Assembly (NCBI GenBank): GCA_001298545.1
Contig: LJCX01000034.1
Span: 1 to 64,000, forward strand
Direction: 5' to 3'
Length of the DNA: 64,000 bases
Origin: Actinobacteria bacterium OV320
GTDB taxonomy: Bacteria; Actinomycetota; Actinomycetes; Streptomycetales; Streptomycetaceae
A program made the position numbers and the translations under genes. Below the pieces are notes generated by a model. The model ran no database searches. It was not told the origin of the DNA and saw only the letters and a list, made by a program, of their open reading frames with translations. Below are positions 43,001 to 51,848 of this stretch, one piece after another (positions within the stretch are counted from its first letter, which is position 1; each line of letters starts with the position of its first letter).

Positions 43001-43224
43001 AGCACGTCAAGGAACTTCGCCTGCGACCCCGCCGCCTTCAATGCCTTCTCGTACGCCGTCCTCTGCGTCGCCTCCAGCCACGCGAACAGATCCGCCGGGA
43101 ACAGCGCACGCTCCCGGTCGTACTCACCACCGTCACGGTCGTTCGCCGAGTACAGCCAACCGTGCGCCTCGAGGTACTCGCAGATCTCCGTCTCGAAGAC
43201 CACCTCGTTGTGGTCGGCCATCAC
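40078..43224 (-). CDS. hsdR: Type I restriction enzyme R subunit
   Basis: A 1048-residue protein (MMADHNEVVFETEICEYLEA). The N-terminal domain is a type I restriction nuclease: ILDLVFFVNGLPVATVELK, with the Asp...ExK site near residues 145-163. It is followed by a superfamily 2 motor with Walker A SAGSGKT near 323 and DEAH (VIADEAHSSQSG) near 437, then helicase motifs including FTATPKNKT and QTGFDQPLLSAMYIDKKLSG. It cuts unmodified DNA after translocation. It overlaps hsdS by four bases and ends the operon. Full length and all motifs are present, so it is probably active. Confidence 0.95.
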   Translation of the reverse strand: MMADHNEVVFETEICEYLEAHGWLYSANDRDGGEYDRERALFPADLFAWLEATQRTAYEKALKAAGSQAKFLDVLTAALDRPLEHGGGTLNILRNGVQYIGGGRLKMAQFRPETLLNATTTAHYEAMRVRVARQVHFSTADQRILDLVFFVNGLPVATVELKTDFTQSLDEAINQYKQDRNPLTKGRPEPLLSFGHRALVHFAVSNDLAAMTTRLEGEKTHFLPFNMGFDSGAGNPPGADGRSSTAYLWERVWEKHAWLNVIGRLMIVQTKEEWDVTNGTSVRRTSMLFPRFHQWEAVTSIVEAVKEEGVGQRYLIEHSAGSGKTNTIAWTAHRLARLHVDDRKVFDSVIVVVDRTVLDSQLQDAIRQIDGTGKIVATISPEDVRKAGAKSKSGLLAQALKNGELIIAVTVQTFPHALDEIRTDAGLKGKRFAVIADEAHSSQSGQISSKLKQVLTAEEVKEIEEGGELDVESVLASEMTERAESENISYFAFTATPKNKTLELFGRKDADGKPREFHLYSMKQAIEEGYILDVLKGYQSYDTALKIAGRAESGDGGEVEEAAARKGLMRWVQLHPTNISQKVQIIVEHFHANVAYLLEGKAKAMVVTDSRKSAVKYKVAIDAYIARRRTEDSSYNYRTLVAFSAGVTMAEDETWHSDWGPQPSEDDEFTEANMNPGAGADLAAAFKGETYKIMLVANKFQTGFDQPLLSAMYIDKKLSGVTAVQTLSRLNRTHRTAGGEQKRKTFVIDFANKPEDIKAAFEPYFKNATLETETDPYVVVHLANKLAHAGIYTEDDVRKVAELWVTRKGNNALSAAISPAQHDFRRRYARAIEEEDKVALNALDLFRKDVSTYVRLYDFMSQIVDYGDPYMEMLSIFLRLLEKVIAESAWAANVDLSDVVLVGVKHNKAIPVDISLVGDGQLKGISAAGTGVKKDPKYVALQAVIDKMNDLFGAESFAESQVREFVQGLVQRLLADPNLIKQAKVNSRKQFVESQDFQAAVTEAVADNQDAHNTMADYFFTDGPAINSIIVALADAFYEAAVDQQEDS

Positions 43225-44519
43225 GCCACCTCTCGTACGTCGATCTGCCCCGTCACCGCCGCCGTGATGAGCGCGACGCGCCTTTGACTTGAGAGCTCGA
43301 TGAATCGCTCCGTTTCAGCGATGAGCGTGTCGATTTTCGCTGTCTCCTTGTCCAGACAGTCGACGATGCGTCGCTGCTCGTCGAGCGGCGGGAGCGGGAT
43401 GCGGAAGGCTTTCAGGTCCCCCATCCCGACGGTTCGGATGGTTGATCCGTTCTGGAACGACGCGAAGTAGGGCTGCATGGCGTCTTCAAACAAGACCCAG
43501 AGGTACTCGGGGTCAAGCTCCGGTCCGCAGACCCACGCCGCGAAGTGCTGCGATGTCGCCATCGGAACGCCCATGATCGCCGTTCGCCCAACAGTCGCGT
43601 CTCGGGAGAGGACAACCGTCCGTGCGGGGAGGAGCCGAGCGGAGCTGTTGGCAATCCCAGCGTCGCTGATGTGCTGCGCCGTGTCGTACAGGTATTTGAC
43701 GCCCCGCATCATCCCGACGTCGTGGAGGCTCACCCACGGGATGTAGCAGTCCTGCCACCAGTCTTCCCGGGAACGGCTCGGAGTGTGCCCACTTTCGAGT
43801 GCAGCGACTGAGGTAAGCGGGACAACACGCCACGCAGCCGGGAGCCTCTTTGCCCATGGCAAGGAGCTGTCGACCTCCTCAGATGGTGCCGTTCCACGCA
43901 AAGCCACGTTGACACGAAGTGCGAGCCGACGCTCATAAAGCGTCTCGATCAGTCGCCGCTGCTCCTCGATGAGCGTGTCAATGCGGGCTGTCTCGCGGTC
44001 GAGATAGTCTGCGATGGCGCGCTGCACCTCCGCTGGCGGAAGCGGGATCGGAATCCTGGCAAGCTTCTCTGCCGTGAGGTGCGGCATTGAGACAACGTTG
44101 GAGTAAGCGCGGATGAAGCCGCTGGCCCGCAACGCGATCAAATAGAAAGCGATGAAGCGGCCGTCAAAGCCTCCAAGCGGTCGAAGCCGGTTGATCGAGT
44201 TCTGAAAACCCCAGCCAGGAATATCTTGGTCGATATACGCGGCACGGCCGAATCCGCCCTGGCCGCCCTCGACGACGACTACGTCGCCCGCGCGGATACT
44301 CAACTGCTCAAGTTCACCCTCGCCGAACCACATCTCATTCACGTCGTCGAGGGCCAACACGCCATCGGGCTGCACATTCGCAGCACGCATGTAGGGCGCA
44401 CGTGTGTCACTGCCCGAATCTTTTCCCTGCAGCATCTTACCGAGCGTGACCCTCGCGGCGTGCTTGACCTGGCCTGCCATCCATCCATCTGGCAGGGCCT
44501 TCCAAAGAGGACCGGTCAC
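43221..44519 (-). CDS. hsdS: Type I restriction enzyme S (specificity) subunit
   Basis: A 432-residue protein with two target-recognition domains, each followed by a conserved helical repeat: AEVQRAIADYLDRETARIDT (LIEEQRRLIETLYERR) in the middle and DEQRRIVDCLDKETAKIDTL (AETERFIELSSQRR) at the end. This two-fold pseudo-symmetry is diagnostic of HsdS. It decides the bipartite DNA sequence that the complex recognises. It overlaps hsdM and hsdR by four bases each, giving a single translational unit. Confidence 0.95.
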   Translation of the reverse strand: MTGPLWKALPDGWMAGQVKHAARVTLGKMLQGKDSGSDTRAPYMRAANVQPDGVLALDDVNEMWFGEGELEQLSIRAGDVVVVEGGQGGFGRAAYIDQDIPGWGFQNSINRLRPLGGFDGRFIAFYLIALRASGFIRAYSNVVSMPHLTAEKLARIPIPLPPAEVQRAIADYLDRETARIDTLIEEQRRLIETLYERRLALRVNVALRGTAPSEEVDSSLPWAKRLPAAWRVVPLTSVAALESGHTPSRSREDWWQDCYIPWVSLHDVGMMRGVKYLYDTAQHISDAGIANSSARLLPARTVVLSRDATVGRTAIMGVPMATSQHFAAWVCGPELDPEYLWVLFEDAMQPYFASFQNGSTIRTVGMGDLKAFRIPLPPLDEQRRIVDCLDKETAKIDTLIAETERFIELSSQRRVALITAAVTGQIDVREVA

Positions 44520-46270
44520 TGCTCCACCTCTCGCAGCAGGTCAAGAATCGTGGCGACCTGCTTCTCCAGATCGGCATCGATCTCGGCCAGCGACCGGGGC
44601 GGGACATACTTGTAGAAATGGCGACTGAAGGGGATTTCGTATCCGATCCTGGTCTTCGCCCAGTCGATCCAGGCATCGGGGAAGTGCGGCTTCACCTCTG
44701 CGTCGAAGTACGCCTGAATGACCTCGCGCTCCGCCTCCGCGCCTGTCGTCGAGTCGCCGTAGATGAACGGCACGTTCTCGGTGTCGCGCTTCTTGGAGTC
44801 TGGCTTTGAATTGCCCTTGCGGTCGACGACCGGCTTACCGTCGTCCATTAGCGGGCGCTCGACGGTGATGTTCCAGTAACCGAACTCGTTGTTTCTCAGT
44901 ACCTTGGAGAGATCGGGGTCAGCGTCTTCGAAATCGGCGTACAACTCCACAATCTTGGCCCGGTCATCATCGCTGATCTTGCGGTTCTTCGAGCCGAGAC
45001 TCGGCCGCATCCTGGTCCAGAACGACGTGCCGTCGATGAGTTGGACCTTGCCTTGGCGGTCGGAGTGCTTGGTGTTGTCGAGGATCCAGATGTACGTGGC
45101 GATGCCGGTGTTGAAGAACATGTTGGTCGGCAGCGCGACGATCGCCTCGACCAGGTCGTTCTCCAGCAGCCACCTGCGGATATTGGAGGGGCCCGACTCG
45201 GCGGCACCGTTGAACAGCGGCGAGCCGTTCATGATGATGCCGACGCGGCCGCCACCGTCCTCGGGAGCGCGCATCTTGTGGACCAGATGGAGCAGGAAGA
45301 GCATCTGGCCGTCCGAGGTCGCGGGGAGCCCCGGCGCAAAGCGGCCGTAGGGGCCGGCCGAGTCGCGCTCCTCCTTGATCGCCTTGGCGTACTGCTTCCA
45401 GTCCACCCCGTAGGGCGGGTTGGACATGCAGAAGTCGAACTGGCGCCCTTTGAAGGCGTCGTCGGTAAGCGTGTTGCCGAACGCGATGTTGGTCGCGTAA
45501 TGGCCCTTCGCGAGCAGGTCGGACTTGCAGATGGCGTAGGACTGCGGGTTGTACTCCTGGCCGTACAGGTTCAGCTTCGCCTCGGGGTTCTGCGCGAGCA
45601 GGTGCTCCTCAGCCAGGGAGAGCATGCCGCCGGTCCCGGCGGTGGGGTCGTACAGCGACCGGATGATGTTCTCCTCGGAGAGGTCGACGTCCTTCTCCGC
45701 GAAGAGCAGGTCGACCAGCAGTCGGATCGCGTCGCGCGGCGTGTAGTGATCTCCGGAGGTCTCGTTCGCAGCCTCGTTGAACTTGCGGATGATGTACTCG
45801 AACGCATCCCCCATGTCTGCGTTGGACACCACATCGGGATGCAGGTCGATGGCACCGAATGACTTGACGATCTCGCGCAGGAGCCCGGCCTTCTCCAGAG
45901 CCAAGATCTCCTTCTTGAAGTCGAAGTACTCGAACACGTCCACGTCGGCGGAGAACCGGTCGATGTAGTCAGCGAGGTTGTCCGCCAGCCCGTCCGCATC
46001 AGCCAGCAGGTTCGCGAACTCGTAGTTGGAGGTGTTGTAGAAGGTCCGCCCCGTGGCCTTCTTGACCTCGACCTTGAGCCGGTTCGGGTTCTCGTACCTC
46101 GCAGCCAGCTCCCGCACCGCCGTGCGATCGGGCTCGAGTACGCAGTCGAGCCGTCTCAGGATCGTGAACGGAAGGATCACTGTCCCGTACTGGTTGGGGC
46201 GGTAGGGGCCCCGAAGCTGGTCAGCGATTGACCAGATGAAGCTACCGAGCGTGCTCACAAGGTTCCTCAC
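44516..46270 (-). CDS. hsdM: Type I restriction enzyme M (methyltransferase) subunit
   Basis: A 584-residue N6-adenine methyltransferase (MRNLVSTLGSFIWSIADQLR). HsdM_N is present at the N-terminus, the SAM-binding motif I at DPTAGTGGMLSLAEEHL (about residue 210), and the catalytic NPPY at FCMSNPPYGVDWK (about residue 283). It methylates the HsdS-chosen sequence to protect self DNA. It is first in the operon and lies 62 bases beyond the stop of the portal gene, so the whole operon is wedged between portal and scaffold genes. Confidence 0.95.
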   Translation of the reverse strand: MRNLVSTLGSFIWSIADQLRGPYRPNQYGTVILPFTILRRLDCVLEPDRTAVRELAARYENPNRLKVEVKKATGRTFYNTSNYEFANLLADADGLADNLADYIDRFSADVDVFEYFDFKKEILALEKAGLLREIVKSFGAIDLHPDVVSNADMGDAFEYIIRKFNEAANETSGDHYTPRDAIRLLVDLLFAEKDVDLSEENIIRSLYDPTAGTGGMLSLAEEHLLAQNPEAKLNLYGQEYNPQSYAICKSDLLAKGHYATNIAFGNTLTDDAFKGRQFDFCMSNPPYGVDWKQYAKAIKEERDSAGPYGRFAPGLPATSDGQMLFLLHLVHKMRAPEDGGGRVGIIMNGSPLFNGAAESGPSNIRRWLLENDLVEAIVALPTNMFFNTGIATYIWILDNTKHSDRQGKVQLIDGTSFWTRMRPSLGSKNRKISDDDRAKIVELYADFEDADPDLSKVLRNNEFGYWNITVERPLMDDGKPVVDRKGNSKPDSKKRDTENVPFIYGDSTTGAEAEREVIQAYFDAEVKPHFPDAWIDWAKTRIGYEIPFSRHFYKYVPPRSLAEIDADLEKQVATILDLLREVEQ

Positions 46271-46332
46271 GAGAATGGTCTAGCAGTGCCGATCACTTTG
46301 CCAGAGGCAGCAGACAGCGTCCCATGGTTCAC

Positions 46333-48177
46333 CTATGAGACGTCCTCTTCGTCACGCTCCTGAACGGGAATCAACGGAGTCCCGGGGATCTCCGAAGTGC
46401 TCCCTGGCAGTCCCAGGTATCGGCGGACGGCGGCGTGGTCACCAGTTGCGTCGGCCAGACGCGCGGCAGCATCGAAGGCTCGGGCCTGGATTCGCTCGAT
46501 TTCCGCTTGGGCGTCGTCGATGGGGTAACCCGCGTCGCTGAGCATCCGGACGCCGGTCTCCATGGAGATCACACCGGCGCCCACGCCCTTGACTACTTCG
46601 TCGAGGATCGAAGCTCGGTCGGTCGGGGTGTGCGGTCCCCACATCAGCCGTGCGGGCAGCGACTCCCCCGCGGGCCAGCCCTCGGCCTGCCCAGCCTGGT
46701 GGAGGCGCTGCACCATGCGTAGCAGGACGACGTACTTGTGGCTGCGGGCCAGGCGCATGGTGGCGACGAGGGAGTCGAGCGGTCCGAGTGCGAGCTGTAG
46801 CGCGTATCCGGACGGCAGGGCGGTCGGATCGAGGGTGCCAAGCCCTGCGGCGGTAAGGCGACTGTTCGCGGCAATGCGGTCGAGAATATGGTCGACGCGG
46901 GCGCGCAGTTCGGCGAGTTGGGCCGAGGTGTCGAGCACGTCCATGCGCCCGTTGTCGTTGAGCTGCCACACCGTCCCGGCCCGTACCTTGATCGGGAGTG
47001 GCTGGCCGGTGGCGCGGTCAATGGGCAGTCGAGCCCCGGCCAGACCGATGATCGGCGAGCCGGTGGTAGCCGAAGCGCCGGAACTGTCGGTGTCCGTGGC
47101 GGACAGTTCGTCGAGGGCCTGGAGGACGGTGGCCACGGTGGGCTTGCCCCAGTGCTCTCCGCTGGCGGGGATGCTGTTCGTGATGTGGACGACGGGTATG
47201 AAGTCCGCCATCAGGTCCAGCCTGTCAAGGACTTCGCCGTCCGAACGGACCCGGTACCGGGCCTTGTGCAGCGGCAGGTCGTACAGCAGGTCGGCGTGCT
47301 TAAGGTCGTCCAGGTCCCATTCCGCGTCGGTGAGGTAGCACGTCCACGGAGACGGCCGGTTTGGCGCCCACGGGTAGGTGCGCGTGATTCGTCTCGTGTC
47401 GGTGTTGAGCACATCGCCCGTGACCAGGATCGGGTCACCACTGTCGGTGTACAGGTACTCGCGTGCCGGACTGCCGTCCTTCGCCGCGCCGCGTCGGCTG
47501 GCCGGATCGATCGGACCGAGTTCGTACGTGACCCGCCGAAGCCTCGCCTTGAGCCCGCACCGCTTGTCCTCAGGCAGCTCCCACGCCAGGTGAACGCGCA
47601 GTGGGAACTCAGCACCGTCCTGCTCGCCGTCCTCCGGCCACTCCGGGAAGTACAGGCCCGGGTCCCAGGTGCGCAGCAGGACCCGGCCTTTCCCCGGGTC
47701 CCAGGCCAGGGTGTAGACGGCGTCGCCCAGTAGGATCGCGGTTCTCTCTGCCTGTTGAAGGCGCAGCGGCAACATTTCCTTCTCTGCCCAGGCCCTCAGC
47801 TTGTCCTGTACGGCCAGCGCCGCAGCTGCCTCGGCGGTCGGCTCGTCGTCTGTGTGTTCCGCCCCCACCACGCTGATGACTTGCTGGGAGCCGAGGAGGT
47901 AGCCGAGCGCGGTGTCGACCAGCTTGGAGGCGTCGCCGAGTTCCCTCCGCTCGATGCCAGCCTCGTCATCGCCTGTCACGGCGGCGACCTGGCCGGCCTG
48001 GTTGGAGTCGTACGCGGCCAGGAGCCGGTAGGCGGCCAGGCGTCGCAGATCCTCGTCGGGCACCCAGGATCGGGTCAGTTCCGCCCAGGTGTTACGGCCC
48101 GGTCGACGCGGGTCGGCCATGGCTGGCTTGTAGTCCAGCCAGCTCCAGACGTCGGTGATCAGCTCGCGCAGGCCCAC
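46333..48177 (-). CDS. Phage portal protein
   Basis: A 614-residue protein from GTG 48177 (VGLRELITDVWSWLDYKPAM) with GGAGGGG eight bases upstream. It has the SPP1-type portal layout: a helical N-terminus, the wing region (EKEMLPLRLQQAERTAILLG then DAVYTLAWDPGKGR), and a long helix with a clip-and-crown-like C-terminus (VDHILDRIAANSRLTAAGLG; MRLARSHKYVVLLRMVQRLH). Twelve copies would form the DNA entry ring where terminase docks. In the phage it should directly follow terL; here island D separates them. Confidence 0.83.
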   Translation of the reverse strand: MGLRELITDVWSWLDYKPAMADPRRPGRNTWAELTRSWVPDEDLRRLAAYRLLAAYDSNQAGQVAAVTGDDEAGIERRELGDASKLVDTALGYLLGSQQVISVVGAEHTDDEPTAEAAAALAVQDKLRAWAEKEMLPLRLQQAERTAILLGDAVYTLAWDPGKGRVLLRTWDPGLYFPEWPEDGEQDGAEFPLRVHLAWELPEDKRCGLKARLRRVTYELGPIDPASRRGAAKDGSPAREYLYTDSGDPILVTGDVLNTDTRRITRTYPWAPNRPSPWTCYLTDAEWDLDDLKHADLLYDLPLHKARYRVRSDGEVLDRLDLMADFIPVVHITNSIPASGEHWGKPTVATVLQALDELSATDTDSSGASATTGSPIIGLAGARLPIDRATGQPLPIKVRAGTVWQLNDNGRMDVLDTSAQLAELRARVDHILDRIAANSRLTAAGLGTLDPTALPSGYALQLALGPLDSLVATMRLARSHKYVVLLRMVQRLHQAGQAEGWPAGESLPARLMWGPHTPTDRASILDEVVKGVGAGVISMETGVRMLSDAGYPIDDAQAEIERIQARAFDAAARLADATGDHAAVRRYLGLPGSTSEIPGTPLIPVQERDEEDVS

Positions 48178-48314
48178 AGTGCCCCTCCGGCAGTCGGCCC
48201 CGCGCCGCGCTTCCAGCCTACGAGACATCTTCTACGTCGGACTTTCGCAGTTCACAGCGCCTCGGGATCCGGAAATTCCGAGCGGCCGAAGGCTCCGGGG
48301 TCGAAGATTCCGTA

Positions 48315-49163
48315 ATGAACAGCAACCTGCCGGACGATTGGTCCCCAGCGGATAATCCATACTCGATCGCGCTCTCGGAATCGAGCTGGCTGCGTGCCAC
48401 GGTCGCCTTGACCGTGGCACGCATGCACGGTGGCGACGTCCAAGTCGGCTGGTTCAGCTCCCGGCAGATCGACGCACGAACACTGGTCATCGCTCTGCGC
48501 CAGCTCCTCGCCGCGGTCAAGCTCGAACGGATCGCCCTCACAGACCTCGGCATGGATCCCGCGGTGATCACCACACTCGATAACGCCGAGCAGGTCTTCC
48601 TTGACGCCCTGCCGAACATCAAGCACGTCCGCGACGGCCTCACTCACTTCGAGGACTGGGCCCGCGGCAGGGGCAGCGGGCCGCAGAAAGACGCCCGCAA
48701 GATCGCTGACCCACGCGACGTAGCCCGCGACTTCTGGAGCTTCGGCTACGACCCGCTCACCGACACCGTCACCATGGGGTCGTTCACCATCTCCGTCAGC
48801 GCGGCAGTCACCGCCGCCAATGCACTGTGCGATGCGATCTACGCCGCGACACGCGAGGTCGACCAGCGGAGCACGGCCGAACTACGGGACCAAGTCGTCC
48901 AGGCGCTGACGGACGCGACGATTCGCTGTACTCCCCCACAGGGCCCGGTCCTCGTCTCGCAGGGCCACGACATGCGGGTCTGGCTCTCCTTCAATCTCAG
49001 CAACGTTCCGGGCGGAGAACAAAAGGAACTGGCAGAGCGCGTTGCCACGGTAACGGCCCAAGCCGGGCTGCGGCTGACGTCGTCGGCGTTCCCGGAGGCA
49101 CAGGACATCGCTGAACGCCTGGTCGCTGGCGAGCCGCTGCGTGTGGAGAGGAACGACCGGTAG
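48315..49163 (+). CDS. HEPN-like helical protein, putative RNase component
   Basis: A 282-residue plus-strand protein (MNSNLPDDWSPADNPYSIAL). The N-terminal 120 residues are helical and contain HVRDGLTHFEDW, in which Arg106-Asp-x3-His111 matches the R(N/D)xxxH catalytic motif of HEPN RNases. The C-terminal part has CTPPQGPVLVSQGHDMRVWL and an acidic tail. HEPN proteins are common toxins in defence systems. The match rests on one short motif and is tentative. It runs opposite to the surrounding phage genes and converges on the GHKL ATPase gene, which suggests joint acquisition. Confidence 0.5.
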   Translation: MNSNLPDDWSPADNPYSIALSESSWLRATVALTVARMHGGDVQVGWFSSRQIDARTLVIALRQLLAAVKLERIALTDLGMDPAVITTLDNAEQVFLDALPNIKHVRDGLTHFEDWARGRGSGPQKDARKIADPRDVARDFWSFGYDPLTDTVTMGSFTISVSAAVTAANALCDAIYAATREVDQRSTAELRDQVVQALTDATIRCTPPQGPVLVSQGHDMRVWLSFNLSNVPGGEQKELAERVATVTAQAGLRLTSSAFPEAQDIAERLVAGEPLRVERNDR

Positions 49164-49230
49164 ATCGACAAGTCCCCAGGCAGCCCACCGGTGATGAGGC
49201 TTCGTGAAATCCAAATAGCCCCACCATCGA

Positions 49231-51273
49231 TCAACTGGACGGAAGTCCCAATTTGTCGAAGAACGCTCGGTTCCGCTCGGTGGCCGCGTTGACGAGACGG
49301 TCGAAGCTCATCACTTCGATGTAGGCCTTGTACGACTCGTTGAAGCCGAAGTAGCCCATTCCGTCGTGGGTGGGACGCAAGCCCGCGTACTTGCATCTGT
49401 TCTCCATCGTCGGCGTGAGATCGGCGACGACGTAGCAGAAAGCGGGTGGCTCCGGCGTCGAGGGGATCGGCCGCCCCGATGCGGTCTTCACGCCGCCGGC
49501 GCGCACGCGATTCACATACTCAAGGCATTGCTGGATCGGGTCTTTGCCCTCCGACGCGTCATTACGCATCGGTCGTTTGATCTCGATCACGACGATGGAC
49601 GGCAGCGGGAGCTTCTCGCCCTCCGCGGCCAGCACCGGGGTGTCGACGAGCCGGGTCGCGAACACGTCGGGCTCCGTCGTCGATTCGGATCCGGTAGTGG
49701 GCATGCTCTTCAGTGTCTTATCGGAGGCGAGGTAGTCGTGGAACGCAAGCCGCTCGTCGATGATCCAGAGGTTCGAGGCGTCGGTGCCGATCTCGTTGGA
49801 GTCGGTCCGCATAGGCATGAGCAGTGAGTGGATGGCGTCCTCCCTGCTGTACCTGCCCTGGCCGTCGGATCTGATCAGTCCGGCGAGGACGTCGAGCATC
49901 ACTCGCCGGCGTGAGACATACGCAGCCAGATCGGACTGATTTATGTCCTTCACCATGTCGACATACCGGGCGAGACGTTCGGCGTAGTCCTCCGGCCGCG
50001 CGGAGCCGACTTCGGCGAAGACGGCATGGCCCTCGGCAACCACGGTAGCTTCCAGCTTCTGCAGGTTGCCGTGCAGCAACAACTCGAGCTCTTGGTCCTT
50101 GATGGACGGATCCACGGTCACGCCGAGTGACTCAAGGCGGGACAGAACGGGCCGGTACCTTGGCGCACGTTTACTCACGAACTCGTTGACCCGAGCCTTG
50201 CCCTCCTCGCGTGCCCCGCTGAGCGGGACAGCAAGGATCGTCTCGACTTCCTTCAGCACTCGGTCGCGGATGTCATTTAGCGACACGTCTTCGGTCAGCG
50301 TCGCGCCGGGCACTCTCTCGGGGATGTCGAATGCTGTTCGGTCGGCGCGGACGTGCTCGTCGAGGAAGCTGGAAGACAGGTAGCAAACATAGGCGAATTG
50401 GGCCGACGTCTCATCTTTGAGTCTCCCGTAGAGTCCTGGCACCTTGCTCGTGAGGTTTTCCTCTACGACCACTCGGTTCGCGGCGCACCAATACAGCCGT
50501 GGCGTGTGATTGCGCGTCGAGGACTTGAGACAGAGGTTGACCATTTCGAACTGCTGTCCCTTGACCTCGATCCTGGATGTCGGCATCGCGGAGTACACGA
50601 AGTCGTTCATGAGGTCGTCGAGCGAGACGGTTGTTTCACCGTCGGTCACCGTAATCGTAGGAGCACTTCCTGGACGGAGAAAGTACCAGATGCAGTGCTC
50701 GAACATGTCGCGAGCGATGGCGTCGACGCTTTTAGGCGCGCTCTGCTGGAACGGTTTCTTGAACCCGTCGAGACTTACGGTTGTGCCGATGTCGTCGAGA
50801 CCTTCCTCCTCTACGCCCGGCTCAACCTCCCTCTCGACGGAGAAGCGGAACTGTCGTCCGCGGATGCCTCCAGCAGCGTCGTCATAGGCGCTGCGGATGG
50901 TGACTCTGTCGAATGCCTTGAGCCAGAGCAGCCGTCCCACGCCACGGCACCCCATGTCGACCTTGTGGTCACTGTCCAGCGTCTCGAACGACTTCATGTT
51001 TTCCGGCGTGAAGCCCACCCCGTTGTCTTCGACGCTGAAGCCGACGATGGGCTTGAGTGCCATGCGACCAGGACCAGCGGGGACGAGTTCGAGTTGCTCG
51101 TGCGGGCTGCGCTTGATTCTAACGGTCAAACGGCCACGCTCGACATCGTCGCCGAATCGGGCGTCGATCGCCTGAATGCCGTTAACGACGGCCTCAAGGA
51201 GCGGCAAGAGAGCATGGCTCTTCGGCAGGCTCGTGTTCCGGACCCGGCCAGCCAGCGACGTAGTCAGCGCCAT
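49231..51273 (-). CDS. GHKL (HSP90-like) ATPase with C-terminal nuclease-like domain
   Basis: A 680-residue protein from ATG 51273 (MALTTSLAGRVRNTSLPKSH), with AGGAGG nine bases upstream. Bergerat-fold motifs are clear: E27-A-V-V-N31 (N-box), DNGVGF (83-88) and GCRGVGRLLWL (108-118). The middle is unrecognised (LWIIDERLAFHDYLASDKTL). Near residues 555-570 is IVVIEIKRPMR, the Glu-x-Lys pair of PD-(D/E)XK nucleases, in a beta strand after an acidic region. An ATP-clamp joined to a nuclease-like domain is typical of defence-island proteins. It converges on the HEPN-like gene with a 67-base gap. The exact system is not identified. Confidence 0.8.
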   Translation of the reverse strand: MALTTSLAGRVRNTSLPKSHALLPLLEAVVNGIQAIDARFGDDVERGRLTVRIKRSPHEQLELVPAGPGRMALKPIVGFSVEDNGVGFTPENMKSFETLDSDHKVDMGCRGVGRLLWLKAFDRVTIRSAYDDAAGGIRGRQFRFSVEREVEPGVEEEGLDDIGTTVSLDGFKKPFQQSAPKSVDAIARDMFEHCIWYFLRPGSAPTITVTDGETTVSLDDLMNDFVYSAMPTSRIEVKGQQFEMVNLCLKSSTRNHTPRLYWCAANRVVVEENLTSKVPGLYGRLKDETSAQFAYVCYLSSSFLDEHVRADRTAFDIPERVPGATLTEDVSLNDIRDRVLKEVETILAVPLSGAREEGKARVNEFVSKRAPRYRPVLSRLESLGVTVDPSIKDQELELLLHGNLQKLEATVVAEGHAVFAEVGSARPEDYAERLARYVDMVKDINQSDLAAYVSRRRVMLDVLAGLIRSDGQGRYSREDAIHSLLMPMRTDSNEIGTDASNLWIIDERLAFHDYLASDKTLKSMPTTGSESTTEPDVFATRLVDTPVLAAEGEKLPLPSIVVIEIKRPMRNDASEGKDPIQQCLEYVNRVRAGGVKTASGRPIPSTPEPPAFCYVVADLTPTMENRCKYAGLRPTHDGMGYFGFNESYKAYIEVMSFDRLVNAATERNRAFFDKLGLPSS

Positions 51274-51399
51274 GGTTTTCCTCCTCGCTCCGACGCCGCC
51301 GACCCTATCGGTGAGGGCGGTGGGGAGCATGCTCGGCGACGAAGATGCTCACGGAGTTGCCTCCTCGTCGTCCTCGCCTTGAAGCCAGCAGACAGCAGA

Positions 51400-51778
51400 C
51401 GGCCCCGGTGTGCGCGAGGTGCAGCTGGGCCGCATCACGGCCGTTCTCCGAGCGGATGGCCTCGTGAATCGGCCAGTGGCCGGGCGGTGGCACGGCGAGG
51501 GGCACGGTGCGCTCGGGCTGGGCGGCGCCTTCCTCGATGACAGTGCGGCGGGACGGCGGCCGAGCTCGATCGCGATCGACCTCAGCCAGCTCGCCAGCCC
51601 GGTGCTGCAACGGCGGTAGCGCGCGGACAGCCCCCGCACGCTCGACGAAGGTCGTGCGGGAACAGCTCCTGCGGTCGCAGAAGTACCGACGCACCCGCAG
51701 CCGGATGATGACCCGGCGCGAGCCCACCGGCCGTTCGTCCACGGAACTGCGGACAGAGCCCATTTCAACGAGCCTCAT
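51400..51778 (-). pseudogene. ISL3-family transposase remnant
   Basis: The reverse strand near 51600-51778 encodes VGSRRVIIRLRVRRYFCDRR followed by SCSRTTFVER, the N-terminal zinc-ribbon-like segment of ISL3-type transposases. After a frame change, CSTGLASWLRSIAIELGRRP continues it at about 51530-51610. The catalytic part is missing. It lies between the GHKL gene and terL and marks the edge of island D. Confidence 0.65.
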
Positions 51779-51848
51779 CCGGCGGCCATACCGTCATGGG
51801 CCGTTTCCTCTTGGTGCCGTTTCCAGTCGTACATCTGCCCTCGCCAGT

